Below are positions 28,010-36,676 of a stretch of DNA of 64,000 nt, in pieces; within the stretch, counting starts at the first letter, position 1; every line of letters begins with the position of its first letter. The notes under the pieces are model-generated. The model did no database searches. It was not told the DNA's origin and saw only the letters and a list, made by a program, of their open reading frames with translations. The stretch is from Ruegeria sp. R14_0. GTDB taxonomy: Bacteria; Pseudomonadota; Alphaproteobacteria; Rhodobacterales; Rhodobacteraceae. The stretch lies in assembly GCF_017743975.1 (NCBI RefSeq), contig NZ_JAGHRC010000004.1:434001-498000 (forward strand), in the 5' to 3' direction. Made by a program: the position numbers and the translations under genes.

Positions 28010-28440
28010 GATACAGTTTTCCGCATTTCGGCCCGGGACCAGAAATCTCGCATAGCACCGATCAAATCCAAATAGGTTTCATAGCGCGCGCGATAGTGGC
28101 CCAGCATATTGGGATCGGGTTCGAAAACCTGCTTGGCGCGGGTCATTCGGGTTATATCCTCTTCATAGTTATCTACTTTGCAATTGGCACAAGCAGCACC
28201 AATCGCAGCCCCCAGCGCCCCGGTTTCCTGCGCCTCGGCCACGGTGATCGGAACGTCTAGTCAATCAGCAAACATCTGTGGCCAATGCGGGCTGCGAGAT
28301 CCGCCGCCGGACAGAACCGCGCGGTCGAAGGAAACGCCAGCTTGCTGCAAGACTTCTATATGTCGGCGATGCTCGAACATCACGCCTTCAAAGAGCGCGC
28401 GTAGCATATGGCTTTCCCCGTACCATCCTGCCAGGCCATC
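28006..28440 (-). pseudogene. FGGY-family carbohydrate kinase, C-terminal remnant
   Basis: Only the last 145 or so residues of an FGGY sugar/polyol kinase remain: GWYGESHMLRALFEGV, then the ATP-site region RAVLSGGGSRSPHWPQMFAD, an in-frame TGA at 28261-28263, and EAQETGALGAAIGAACA to the natural end. A TAG directly precedes the fragment at 28441-28443 and the first 350 or so residues are absent. With the deleted alcohol dehydrogenase it documents loss of a polyol-type catabolic operon. Confidence 0.82.
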
Positions 28441-28830
28441 CTAAACGCAGTCAGCTCAATCGGACCACTTCATTCGATGAAGGACAAGTGACTGTGATTA
28501 ATGTCGGTGCCATAAATTGCAGATTTCACTTACGGTTCAAGCTGTTCTTCGAGGCTATCTTTCTTTCCCAGACAATTAAACCAGGCAGCAGCCATGCGCT
28601 GAGAGCGGCTGTTTCGACAACTCATAGAGTGTGGTTTCGCCCAGGCCTAAACTTGAGCGAAATGCGTGTATTTCAGGCACGCACGATATTGCAACCTGAG
28701 TTTTTTGCACATTTTTTGGTCATTGAGCCAAAACCCGCCTGAAATTAAGTCTAAATGCAGGGAAATCTGGTCGGTCGCGCACCGCACCATAGTGTCCGCC
28801 GCTGTGAAAAGGAAAACATTGCCACAAACC
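28441..28830 (+). other. 390-bp region upstream of the urease operon
   Basis: No gene recognised. It must carry the urease promoter. The last 30 bp hold AAAAGGAAAACA before an in-frame TTG at 28819 and then the ATG at 28831. A GGCAC...TTGC pattern at 28676-28692 resembles sigma-54 elements but has wrong spacing. Confidence 0.55.
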
Positions 28831-29685
28831 ATGTCCCACAGGTGCGCTATCAATCAATTCGCGACCATAATGCCTGCCACAGTTTCAGCGCCACCGCGGG
28901 CAACGGGGGCAGTCACACTTAGCACCAAGCAATTGAGCGCCCGAACAGTCTTGGACAAGCTTCGGCAATCCGGGTCTTTCAAGTGCCTGTTTCCGCGGCA
29001 TAGTTCGGCGGGACTTGACGCAGTGCTACTGAACACGGCGGGCGGCGTGACTGGCGGAGACAGTTTCCGTTTCACTGGCACGGCAGCTTCGGGCACCACG
29101 CTGACCCTGACAACGCAAGCTTGCGAACGTGCTTACAAAGCCCAACCCGAAGTATTCGGTCAGATCGTCAATCACCTGACAGTAGAGCCGAACGCAAGGC
29201 TGAACTGGTTGCCGCAAGAGACCATTCTGTTCAACGGCAGTGCGCTGGATCGCCGGCTGAAGATCGATTTGGCACCAGAAGCACAGATGCTGATGGTCGA
29301 ACCGCTGGTCTTTGGGCGCACTGCGATGGGTGAGACGTTGACCGATATCCGCCTGCGCGACCGGATCGAGATACACCGCACGGGCAGGCCGGTTTTCCTG
29401 GATGCGATGCGGTTTTCAGGCGATTTCCACAATCATCTCGCGCGCCCTCATATCGCCGACGGGGCGGGCGCTATGGCGCTGGTCGTCTTCGCCGCAGCTA
29501 CTGCTGGGGCCCATCTGGACGCCATTCGCGAGGCCCTGCCGGAAACCGCAGGGGCCAGCCTGATCCATGACGACCTGCTTGTGATCCGCATTCTGGCGGA
29601 CAACAGTTTTGCCCTGCGCCGCAGCCTTTTACCGGTTCTGCGCCGGTTGAACTCAGACACGCTCCCCCGATGCTGGATGCTATGA
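28831..29685 (+). CDS. ureD: Urease accessory protein UreD
   Basis: UreD/UreH scaffold of about 284 residues. It binds apo-urease and with UreF and UreG delivers nickel to the active site. Typical blocks: [13 protein letters not shown] (near 45), [16 protein letters not shown] (near 68), [10 protein letters not shown] and [15 protein letters not shown]. The frame is open from 28666, but the family starts close to the conserved RATG segment. The ATG at 28831 or an in-frame TTG at 28819 (with AAGGAA before it) are the real choices. First gene of ureDABCEFG; one base separates it from ureA. Confidence 0.93.
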   Translation: MSHRCAINQFATIMPATVSAPPRATGAVTLSTKQLSARTVLDKLRQSGSFKCLFPRHSSAGLDAVLLNTAGGVTGGDSFRFTGTAASGTTLTLTTQACERAYKAQPEVFGQIVNHLTVEPNARLNWLPQETILFNGSALDRRLKIDLAPEAQMLMVEPLVFGRTAMGETLTDIRLRDRIEIHRTGRPVFLDAMRFSGDFHNHLARPHIADGAGAMALVVFAAATAGAHLDAIREALPETAGASLIHDDLLVIRILADNSFALRRSLLPVLRRLNSDTLPRCWML

Positions 29686-29686
29686 C

Positions 29687-29989
29687 ATGAACCTGACTCC
29701 CCGAGAAAAAGACAAGCTTTTGATCGCAATGGCCGCCGAGGTTGCCCGCAAGCGACTTGCGCGCGGCGTCAAACTAAACCACCCCGAAGCGATCGCTTTG
29801 ATCACTGACGCCGTGGTCGAAGGCGCGCGCGACGGGCGATCGGTCGCAGACATGATGCAAGCCGGGGCCGAAGTGATCACCCGCGACCAATGCATGGAAG
29901 GCGTGCCCGAGATGATCCACGAAGTTCAGGTCGAGGCCACTTTCCCTGACGGAACAAAACTTGTGACCGTCCACAACCCAATTCGCTGA
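29687..29989 (+). CDS. ureA: Urease gamma subunit
   Basis: Small structural subunit of urease (urea to ammonia and carbamate), 100 residues, the normal length. The sequence is conserved throughout: [20 protein letters not shown] at the start, [20 protein letters not shown] and [20 protein letters not shown] at the end. It is encoded separately from the beta subunit, as is usual in proteobacteria. Confidence 0.97.
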   Translation: MNLTPREKDKLLIAMAAEVARKRLARGVKLNHPEAIALITDAVVEGARDGRSVADMMQAGAEVITRDQCMEGVPEMIHEVQVEATFPDGTKLVTVHNPIR

Positions 29990-30004
29990 AAAAGGAAAAC
30001 AGAT

Positions 30005-30166
30005 ATGACCCGAATGCTCTTTCCTGCACTGATCCTTGCTGGTCCTGCGGCAGCTCACAACGGAACCCACATCCACGCGCATGGCTCTGACTATGCCACA
30101 TTGGGCGTTGGCTTGGCCGTTGTTGCGCTGGCGGCTGTGGCACTGTTTGCAAAACTGAACAAATGA
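30005..30166 (+). CDS. Small His-rich membrane protein between ureA and ureB
   Basis: Reading frame of 53 residues starting ATG 30005, with AAAGGAAAACAG as ribosome site, and ending in a 4-bp overlap with ureB. The N-terminus is a short hydrophobic signal-like segment ending PAAAH. Next comes the His-rich loop [13 protein letters not shown] with four His in a dozen residues, then one membrane helix ([19 protein letters not shown]) and a short basic tail. Rhodobacterales urease operons often carry such a gene at this place. The exposed His cluster suggests metal (nickel) handling, which is inference. Confidence 0.8.
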   Translation: MTRMLFPALILAGPAAAHNGTHIHAHGSDYATLGVGLAVVALAAVALFAKLNK

Positions 30167-30468
30167 TCCCCGGAGAACTCTTTCCCGCGGATGGCGAGAT
30201 CACGCTGAACTCGGGCGCCAAGACCGTTGTGCTGCTGGTGGCCAATACAGGTGATCGCCCCGTGCAAGTTGGCTCACATTATCACTTCGCCGAAACTAAC
30301 CCCGCGCTGGATTTCGACCGGAGCGCGGCGCACGGGATGCGGTTAGATGTCGCCCCCGGCACGGCTGTCAGGTTTGAACCGGGGCAGGCGCGTGAGGTCA
30401 CGCTGATCCCGATCAGCGGTGCGCGTCAGGTTTACGGCTTCAATCAAAAGGTCATGGGGGCGCTCTGA
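30163..30468 (+). CDS. ureB: Urease beta subunit
   Basis: Structural subunit of 101 residues, typical length. Conserved features: [16 protein letters not shown] start, [40 protein letters not shown] and [14 protein letters not shown]. It starts inside the stop of the small His-rich gene (ATGA) and its stop shares one base with the ureC start, so translation is coupled to both. Confidence 0.97.
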   Translation: MIPGELFPADGEITLNSGAKTVVLLVANTGDRPVQVGSHYHFAETNPALDFDRSAAHGMRLDVAPGTAVRFEPGQAREVTLIPISGARQVYGFNQKVMGAL

Positions 30469-32228
30469 TGCCAGCAACGATCAACCGTGCGGACTATGCG
30501 GCCATGTTCGGGCCTACAACAGGTGACAAGCTGCGTCTGGCAGATACCGATCTGATTATCGAGGTCGAACGCGACCTGACCGCCGAACGCGCGGGGGCGG
30601 CCGCGACCGGGGGAACCGGCGACAACGCGCTGCTCTATGGCGAAGAGGTCAAGTTCGGCGGCGGCAAGGTAATCCGTGACGGGATGGGGCAGTCACAGGT
30701 CACGCGCGCCGAGGGTGCCGTCGATACGGTCATCACCAATGCGCTGATCGTGGACCACTCGGGCATCTACAAGGCCGATGTTGGCCTGAAGGACGGGCGT
30801 ATCGCCAAGATTGGCAAAGCCGGGAACCCCGACACACAGCCGGGCGTTGATATCATCATCGGTCCCGGCACCGAAGCCATCGCCGGCGAGGGGCGCATTC
30901 TGACTGCGGGTGGCTTTGACAGCCATATCCATTTCATCTGCCCGCAACAGATCGAGGATGCGCTGCACTCTGGCCTGACCACGATGTTGGGCGGCGGCAC
31001 TGGTCCGGCACATGGCACTTTGGCGACTACATGTACGCCGGGGCCCTGGCATATCGGGCGAATGCTGCAGGCCGCCGACGCTTTCCCGATGAATCTGGCC
31101 TTTGCCGGTAAGGGCAACGCCTCGCTGCCCGCCGCGCTGGAGGAGCAGGTCAAGGCCGGGGCCTGCGCCCTTAAATTGCACGAGGACTGGGGCACGACCC
31201 CAGCCGCCATCGACTGCTGTCTTTCGGTTGCTGACGCAATGGACGTGCAGGTTATGATCCACACCGACACTTTGAACGAATCCGGGTTTGTCGAAAACAC
31301 CGTGGCCGCCATGAAGGGCCGCACAATCCATGCCTTCCACACCGAAGGCGCAGGCGGGGGCCACGCACCGGACATCATCAAGATCTGTGGTGAGAACCAC
31401 GTGCTGCCCTCATCCACAAATCCGACGCGCCCCTTCACAGTCAATACGGTTGAGGAACACCTCGACATGCTGATGGTCTGCCACCACCTCGACAAGTCGA
31501 TCCCCGAGGACGTGGCCTTTGCCGAAAGCCGCATCCGGCGCGAGACGATCGCGGCCGAGGATATTCTGCATGACATGGGCGCGTTCAGCATCATCGCGTC
31601 CGACAGTCAGGCTATGGGCCGGGTCGGCGAGGTTCTGATCCGCACCTGGCAAACCGCTGACAAGATGAAGAAACAGCGCGGCCGATTGCCAGAGGAAACC
31701 GGTGAAAACGACAATATGCGCGTCCGCCGTTATATTGCAAAATACACCATCAATCCGGCCATTGCGCACGGCCTGAGCCATGAGATCGGCAGTATCGAGG
31801 AAGGAAAACGCGCTGACCTCGTCCTGTGGAACCCGGCGTTTTTCGGTGTAAAGCCCGAGATGGTTCTGCTGGGCGGAACAATCGCCTGCGCTCAAATGGG
31901 TGATCCGAATGCCTCGATCCCGACACCCCAGCCGGTCTATAGCCGCCCGATGTTCGGGGCCTATGGCCGCTCGGTCGAGCGTTCGGCGATCACATTTGTC
32001 TCGGCCGCCGCGCAGGCCGAAGGGATTGGTGATACACTGGGCTTGGCGAAGCAAACCATCGCCGTGCAAAACACCCGCAACATCGGCAAGCGAGACTTGC
32101 TGCTGAACGATGCGACACCCAAGGTTGAGGTTGACCCCGAAACCTATGAAGTGCGTGCCGACGGTGAATTGCTGACCTGTCAGCCAGCCGAAGTTCTGCC
32201 GATGGCGCAGCGCTATTTCATGTTCTGA
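30468..32228 (+). CDS. ureC: Urease alpha (catalytic) subunit
   Basis: Catalytic subunit of 586 residues, slightly longer than the usual 570. The dinickel site is complete: HIHFICPQQ (first His pair, near 137), carbamylated Lys in [14 protein letters not shown] (near 222), [10 protein letters not shown] and [15 protein letters not shown] (His ligands near 250-280), the flap His pair in MVCHHLDK (near 325) and Asp in [12 protein letters not shown] (near 365). Nothing suggests inactivation. Nickel is loaded by the downstream ureEFG and upstream ureD products. Confidence 0.98.
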   Translation: MPATINRADYAAMFGPTTGDKLRLADTDLIIEVERDLTAERAGAAATGGTGDNALLYGEEVKFGGGKVIRDGMGQSQVTRAEGAVDTVITNALIVDHSGIYKADVGLKDGRIAKIGKAGNPDTQPGVDIIIGPGTEAIAGEGRILTAGGFDSHIHFICPQQIEDALHSGLTTMLGGGTGPAHGTLATTCTPGPWHIGRMLQAADAFPMNLAFAGKGNASLPAALEEQVKAGACALKLHEDWGTTPAAIDCCLSVADAMDVQVMIHTDTLNESGFVENTVAAMKGRTIHAFHTEGAGGGHAPDIIKICGENHVLPSSTNPTRPFTVNTVEEHLDMLMVCHHLDKSIPEDVAFAESRIRRETIAAEDILHDMGAFSIIASDSQAMGRVGEVLIRTWQTADKMKKQRGRLPEETGENDNMRVRRYIAKYTINPAIAHGLSHEIGSIEEGKRADLVLWNPAFFGVKPEMVLLGGTIACAQMGDPNASIPTPQPVYSRPMFGAYGRSVERSAITFVSAAAQAEGIGDTLGLAKQTIAVQNTRNIGKRDLLLNDATPKVEVDPETYEVRADGELLTCQPAEVLPMAQRYFMF

Positions 32229-32245
32229 AAACACACGAGGCACCG

Positions 32246-32698
32246 ATGACAACCGCGATCAAAACCGCCCGTATCTATCATGATCACCATCACACGCAGG
32301 CTCATGCACAGGTTTCTCTGGACTATGATGGGCGCTTCCTACGCCGCAAGATGCTGGCCACCGACGATGGCGAGGCCTTTCTTGTTGATCTGGCCCAAAC
32401 CAAGTCTTTGGACCATGGTGGCGTTCTGGTTCTGGAAGACGGCCGCAAAATCGAAATCATCGCAGCACCCGAAGAGTTGCTGGAGGTCCGCGGCGACAAT
32501 CTGTTGCGTCTGGCTTGGCATATTGGCAACCGCCACACCCCCTGTCAGATTGAGCAGGGCCGCCTTTTGATCCAACGCGACCACGTTATCCGCGACATGC
32601 TGCAAAAGCTTGGCGCGGAAGTTGGCGAAGTGGTCGAGCCATTCACACCGGAAGGCGGAGCCTATGGCCACGGAAGGACACATGGCCACACCCACTGA
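32246..32698 (+). CDS. ureE: Urease accessory nickel chaperone UreE
   Basis: Nickel metallochaperone of 150 residues. The N-terminal peptide-binding half (RIYHDHHHTQAHAQVSLDYD) is itself His-rich. The C-terminal half has the conserved AWHIGNRHTPCQIEQGRLLI with the dimer-interface metal His, and the protein ends in the His tail GRTHGHTH, which stores additional nickel. It follows ureC by 17 bp and overlaps ureF. Confidence 0.94.
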   Translation: MTTAIKTARIYHDHHHTQAHAQVSLDYDGRFLRRKMLATDDGEAFLVDLAQTKSLDHGGVLVLEDGRKIEIIAAPEELLEVRGDNLLRLAWHIGNRHTPCQIEQGRLLIQRDHVIRDMLQKLGAEVGEVVEPFTPEGGAYGHGRTHGHTH

Positions 32699-33335
32699 CA
32701 CTGATATCCTGACGCTGACACAGTGGCTGTCCCCGGCTTATCCGGTTGGCGGCTTCGCCTATTCTCACGGCCTTGAGGCCGCAATCGAGGCAGGGACAGT
32801 TGTTTCGGCTCCGGACACAAACGCGTGGATCGCGGATGTCCTTGAGAACGGGTCAGGATGGAATGACGCGTTGTTTCTTGCGGCCGCTTTCAGTGCAGAA
32901 AACGCAGAGGAGCTGAGCGCGATTGACGCCACTGCGCGGGCTTTTTGCGCCTCGTCTGAACGGCTGATGGAAACCAAGCTGTTGGGGCAGGCTTTTGGCT
33001 CTGTAACCGGCGACGTATGGGACTTGGATCTTGACCAGCTGACCTATCCGGTTGCCGTTGGCCGAGCTGCGCGTCTGAAAAGCATTCCGCCAATCCTGAC
33101 GGCAAAGCTGTTTCTGCAGGCCTTTGCCAGTAACCTTGTCGCATGTGCAACGCGCCTTGTGCCGCTAGGCCAAACCGATGGGCAAAAGCTGATACGCGAT
33201 CTTACCCCTGTCTGCGGTCGCATTGCGGAACAGGCGCAGCACGTGGGTCTGGAAGAGCTCAGCTCAACCGCATTTCTGTCAGACATTACGTCTATGACCC
33301 ACGAAACACAATATTCGAGGATTTTTCGGACATGA
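32682..33335 (+). CDS. ureF: Urease accessory protein UreF
   Basis: Helical accessory protein of 217 residues, the fidelity factor that couples UreG GTPase activity to urease activation. [20 protein letters not shown] at the start is the family signature. The ATG at 32682 has AAGGA five bases upstream; another in-frame ATG at 32664 is possible. Either start overlaps the end of ureE, and the stop overlaps ureG by 4 bp. Length and closing PLGQTDGQ...[11 protein letters not shown] fit the family. Confidence 0.93.
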   Translation: MATPTDTDILTLTQWLSPAYPVGGFAYSHGLEAAIEAGTVVSAPDTNAWIADVLENGSGWNDALFLAAAFSAENAEELSAIDATARAFCASSERLMETKLLGQAFGSVTGDVWDLDLDQLTYPVAVGRAARLKSIPPILTAKLFLQAFASNLVACATRLVPLGQTDGQKLIRDLTPVCGRIAEQAQHVGLEELSSTAFLSDITSMTHETQYSRIFRT

Positions 33336-33961
33336 CCAACATGAATGGCCCTTTGCGCGTTGGAATCGGCGGCCCAGTGGGTGCGGGCAAGACCACTCTG
33401 ACTGCAGCCTTGGCAGAAGTTCTGCGCGATGTCTGTTCGGTCGGTGTCATTACCAACGACATCTACACCCAGGAAGACGCCGAAGCGCTGATGCGAATGC
33501 AGATCCTGCCCCAAAACAGGATTATTGGCGTGGAAACTGGCGGCTGCCCACACACTGCGATCCGGGAGGATGCGTCGATCAACCTTGCGGCAGTCGCAGA
33601 AATGCAGGCGCGGCACCCGGATCTGGATGTTGTCCTGATCGAAAGCGGTGGCGACAACCTATCTGCCACATTCAGCCCGGAATTGGCGGACCTGACCATC
33701 TATGTCATCGATGTCGCCGCCGGCGAAGAGATACCGCGCAAAGGTGGGCCGGCGATCACCAAATCCGACATCCTGATCATCAACAAAACCGACCTGGCTC
33801 CGCATGTCGGCGCGTCACTGGATGTCATGCAACGCGACGCCGAACGCATGCGCAAAGGACGGCCGTTTCTATTCTGCGCGCTTCGCCACAGAAAGGGCAT
33901 TGACGCAATTGTCGAACATCTGGTGCAGATCGGAGGGTTGAGAACCTCTGAGCAAGTTTAG
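33332..33961 (+). CDS. ureG: Urease accessory GTPase UreG
   Basis: SIMIBI-class GTPase of 209 residues that carries nickel to the UreD-UreF-urease complex. P-loop [11 protein letters not shown] (near 14), [11 protein letters not shown], the nickel-binding Cys-Pro-His in [17 protein letters not shown] (near 72), [17 protein letters not shown] and the guanine motif NKTD are all present. The ATG at 33332 overlaps the ureF stop by 4 bp. Last gene of the urease operon. Confidence 0.97.
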   Translation: MTNMNGPLRVGIGGPVGAGKTTLTAALAEVLRDVCSVGVITNDIYTQEDAEALMRMQILPQNRIIGVETGGCPHTAIREDASINLAAVAEMQARHPDLDVVLIESGGDNLSATFSPELADLTIYVIDVAAGEEIPRKGGPAITKSDILIINKTDLAPHVGASLDVMQRDAERMRKGRPFLFCALRHRKGIDAIVEHLVQIGGLRTSEQV

Positions 33962-33962
33962 G

Positions 33963-33978
33963 GCTGTGGCAGCACAGC
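33963..33978 (+). terminator. Hairpin after ureG
   Basis: GCTGTG-GCAG-CACAGC directly after the ureG stop, followed by AATATTT. A weak intrinsic terminator candidate for the urease operon; a second small hairpin (GTGCC-TCGC-GGCAC, 34096-34109) lies before the YcaO gene. Confidence 0.4.
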
Positions 33979-34133
33979 AATATTTCGTGCGCAAAGCGCC
34001 TGGCGGAACGCATTAGGATAAAACCCGGCAAGAATCCACTTGAGGTTGACCTGTCGGGGTTCATCCACCAATCTGATTTCACATTGTTTATTTTTGTGCC
34101 TCGCGGCACGTTTGTTTGCGTAAAGTCGATGGC

Positions 34134-35339
34134 ATGACCGACGATTCAACAAAGAGTTACGTGCATGATACCCACCGCTTGCGCGAACCGGCGCACACGC
34201 TGAGTATCGTGCAACCCTATCTTCGAGACATGGGAATTACCCGGATTGCCAATCTGACGGGCCTGGATCGGATCGGATTACCCACGGTGATGGTCTCTCG
34301 GCCAAATTCCCGGTCGGTTGCGGTGTCCCTTGGCAAAGGTCTTTCGTTGCAAGCCGCCCAAGCGTCAGGCGTGATGGAGGCGGTTGAGGCCTGGCATGCG
34401 GAACGGGTGCGATTGCCGCAACGCCTGGCCCGATATACGGACCTGGGCAACGATGCGGCGGTTGTGGATGTGGATCGCCTGCCGCGTGTAACAGGGGCTC
34501 AGTTCGATCCACACGGCACAATGCTCTGGGTCGAAGGGCACGAGCTGAACGCTAAACGCGCGTGTTGGGTTCCGCTTGAGATGGTCGACACGGACTACAC
34601 CGCACCACCAATTGGCGGCCAACGGGCGTTCCCCAGAACGACAAACGGCCTGGCATCGGGCAACAGTTTGAACGAGGCCAGCTGCCACGCCATTTGCGAA
34701 TTGATCGAGCGGGACGCGACGACCCTATGGTCCCACAAAGCCGCCGCAAAAAGGGTCGATCCGACCACCATAGACGATCCGCGATGCCAAGCAGCCATCG
34801 AAATGATCACGACCGCCAGTTTGGAGGTTGGGATTTGGAACACGACTTCTGACATCGGGATCGCCAGTTTTCGCTGCGTGATCTGCGAGTCCGGAGGGCA
34901 ACCAGGTCATATCGGTGTCGGAGACGGTTGCCACCCAGATCGCGCCATCGCCTTGCTGCGCGCAGTTACCGAGGCGGCGCAGACGCGGCTGACCTACATC
35001 TCGGGTGCGCGGGATGACCTGGACCCGGCGGAATTTACAGACCAGGCTCAAACCGAACGGGGCCAGTACGTCCGTGATCTGATTGACCAAGCCGAACCGG
35101 CAGATCGGTTTCAGGACTGTCCCACCTTCTCGACCCAGTCATTCGATGACGACCTTGCGCTTTTGCTCAACAAACTGAACGGTGCGGGGCTCACACAGGT
35201 GGTGATCGTGGATTTGTCGCGGGACGAATACGATCTTGCTGTGGTGCGGGCCATCATTCCCGGCCTCGAAGCGCCGCATGACGACACCGATTATGTTCCC
35301 GGCAGCAGAGCCTTGCGGATCAGGGGTGAGGTCGCATGA
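34134..35339 (+). CDS. YcaO-domain protein (TfuA-associated class)
   Basis: ATP-dependent backbone-modifying enzyme family; 401 residues from the ATG at 34134 (a TTG at 34116 is in frame). YcaO proteins activate peptide amides with ATP to form azolines, thioamides or amidines. The ATP-site motifs are intact: MEAVEAWHAE (near 83), SGNSLNEASCHAICELIERD (near 178) and AVTEAAQTRLTYISGARDD (near 281). No separate E1-like partner is adjacent, but a TfuA gene overlaps by 4 bp. YcaO-TfuA pairs occur in trifolitoxin, thioamide RiPP and methyl-CoM reductase maturation loci, where TfuA is thought to supply sulfur. Thioamidation is the leading but unproven idea. Confidence 0.9.
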   Translation: MTDDSTKSYVHDTHRLREPAHTLSIVQPYLRDMGITRIANLTGLDRIGLPTVMVSRPNSRSVAVSLGKGLSLQAAQASGVMEAVEAWHAERVRLPQRLARYTDLGNDAAVVDVDRLPRVTGAQFDPHGTMLWVEGHELNAKRACWVPLEMVDTDYTAPPIGGQRAFPRTTNGLASGNSLNEASCHAICELIERDATTLWSHKAAAKRVDPTTIDDPRCQAAIEMITTASLEVGIWNTTSDIGIASFRCVICESGGQPGHIGVGDGCHPDRAIALLRAVTEAAQTRLTYISGARDDLDPAEFTDQAQTERGQYVRDLIDQAEPADRFQDCPTFSTQSFDDDLALLLNKLNGAGLTQVVIVDLSRDEYDLAVVRAIIPGLEAPHDDTDYVPGSRALRIRGEVA

Positions 35340-36676
35340 CAGCCTTTGTTTTTGTTGGCCCTACCCTGCCCTCTGACGACGTCACAGCAGCTTTGGACGC
35401 CACAATTCTGCCCCCTGTTCAGCAAGGCGATGTATATCGAGTCGCGCGGGAAAAGCCGGCAGCGATCGGGATCATAGACGGATACTTCGACGGCGTTCCA
35501 TCCGTCTGGCACAAAGAAATCCTTTGGGCAATGGAGCAAGATATTCCCGTCTTCGGCAGCGCCAGCATGGGTGCACTACGCGCAGCAGAGCTGGCTGACT
35601 TCGGTATGATCGGCGTTGGCGGTATCTTCCAAGACTATCTGAATGGCACCTTACATGACGATGACGAGGTCGCGGTTCTGCACAGCCCGGCAGAGCTTGG
35701 ATTCCAACCGCTTAGTACGCCAATGGTCTCGATCCGAGCGACCGTCAAACATGCTGAAAACACTGGTGTTCTACCGCCAGAAAGCGCCGCTGAGGTCCTG
35801 AAACACGCAAAGGCGCGGCATTACCGGGAACGCACGTGGAAAGACATCGGCCAAGCGCTGGAGGACCTGCCCGGACTCGCGGCGTTTATTGAATGGCTGC
35901 CGCAGGGGCAAATCGACGCCAAGGCAGATGACGCGCGCGAGATGCTTGCGCGAATGTCGGATCACTTATCGCGCCCGCGCCAGGCACAAGGGTCAGCGAT
36001 GCGCACCGAACGGACTTTGATGTGGAGACAACTCTGTGATCGCGTAGACAATCGCGAGGGCCAAAACCATGCTGTCATCGATGAACTCAGACTAAACCCC
36101 GAACTTTATGCAGACATGCGCATCCGCGCCGTGCTCAGCCTCATCGCCGAAGAAGAAGCTGTCGCGCAAGATCAACAGCCCGATCGTGATACCCTGATCC
36201 GACACATGGCTGACCACAGAACCCGCGCCGGGCTGTCGCACAAAGCACACTTGCTGGAATGGCTGGAAGCCAATGATCTGAACCTTGCAAGCTATGAGGA
36301 TATTCTGACGGATTCCGCCCGCGTCGAAGCAATCCTTGCATCGCGTTCCGGCCAGTTGAACGGGCCGTTGCTGGCCGAACTAAAGCGCACAGACCTTTAT
36401 GCCAAACTCAGGGATCGAGCTCATGCCAAGGCCAAAGTTGAGAAAGCACGTCGATCCGGGGCAGACCAGCTCAGGATTGTTTTGTGGTACTTTGAGACCC
36501 GTCTGGGACAGCAAATCCCGGAAAATCTGGATGCCTACGCAGTTTCAATAGGTTTACCCGGCCGTGAGGCACTTTGTGACTTGATTGAGACCGAGTTCCT
36601 GTACTGCCAAACTGAGGCCAACGCGTCCCTTGCCCAAGATCAGACGACGCCTGCGCAGGAAGGGGAAGTTGAATGA
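35336..36676 (+). CDS. TfuA-like protein with long C-terminal extension
   Basis: Protein of 446 residues. About residues 1-200 are the TfuA core: FVFVGPTLPSDDV at the start, AIGIIDGYFDGVPSVWHKE near 42, and VFGSASMGALRAAELADFGM near 72. The remaining 240 or so residues are mostly helical, charged and unlike the core (EEEAVAQDQQPDRDTLIRHM, LLAELKRTDLYAKLRDRAHA); typical short TfuA proteins stop near 220-250. It is translationally coupled to the YcaO gene before it and to the metallopeptidase after it (4-bp overlaps). It is expected to work with YcaO on a peptide or protein; the extension may recognise the substrate. Confidence 0.88.
   Translation: MTAFVFVGPTLPSDDVTAALDATILPPVQQGDVYRVAREKPAAIGIIDGYFDGVPSVWHKEILWAMEQDIPVFGSASMGALRAAELADFGMIGVGGIFQDYLNGTLHDDDEVAVLHSPAELGFQPLSTPMVSIRATVKHAENTGVLPPESAAEVLKHAKARHYRERTWKDIGQALEDLPGLAAFIEWLPQGQIDAKADDAREMLARMSDHLSRPRQAQGSAMRTERTLMWRQLCDRVDNREGQNHAVIDELRLNPELYADMRIRAVLSLIAEEEAVAQDQQPDRDTLIRHMADHRTRAGLSHKAHLLEWLEANDLNLASYEDILTDSARVEAILASRSGQLNGPLLAELKRTDLYAKLRDRAHAKAKVEKARRSGADQLRIVLWYFETRLGQQIPENLDAYAVSIGLPGREALCDLIETEFLYCQTEANASLAQDQTTPAQEGEVE

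Noticed and set aside
28676..28692. Sigma-54-like GGCAC...TTGC pattern upstream of ureD
   Set aside because: The distance between the GG and GC elements is about three bases too long for a -24/-12 promoter.
34134..36676. YcaO-TfuA pair as a trifolitoxin operon
   Set aside because: No TfxA-like precursor or other trifolitoxin-specific tfx genes nearby; the associated peptidase and repeat protein are different.
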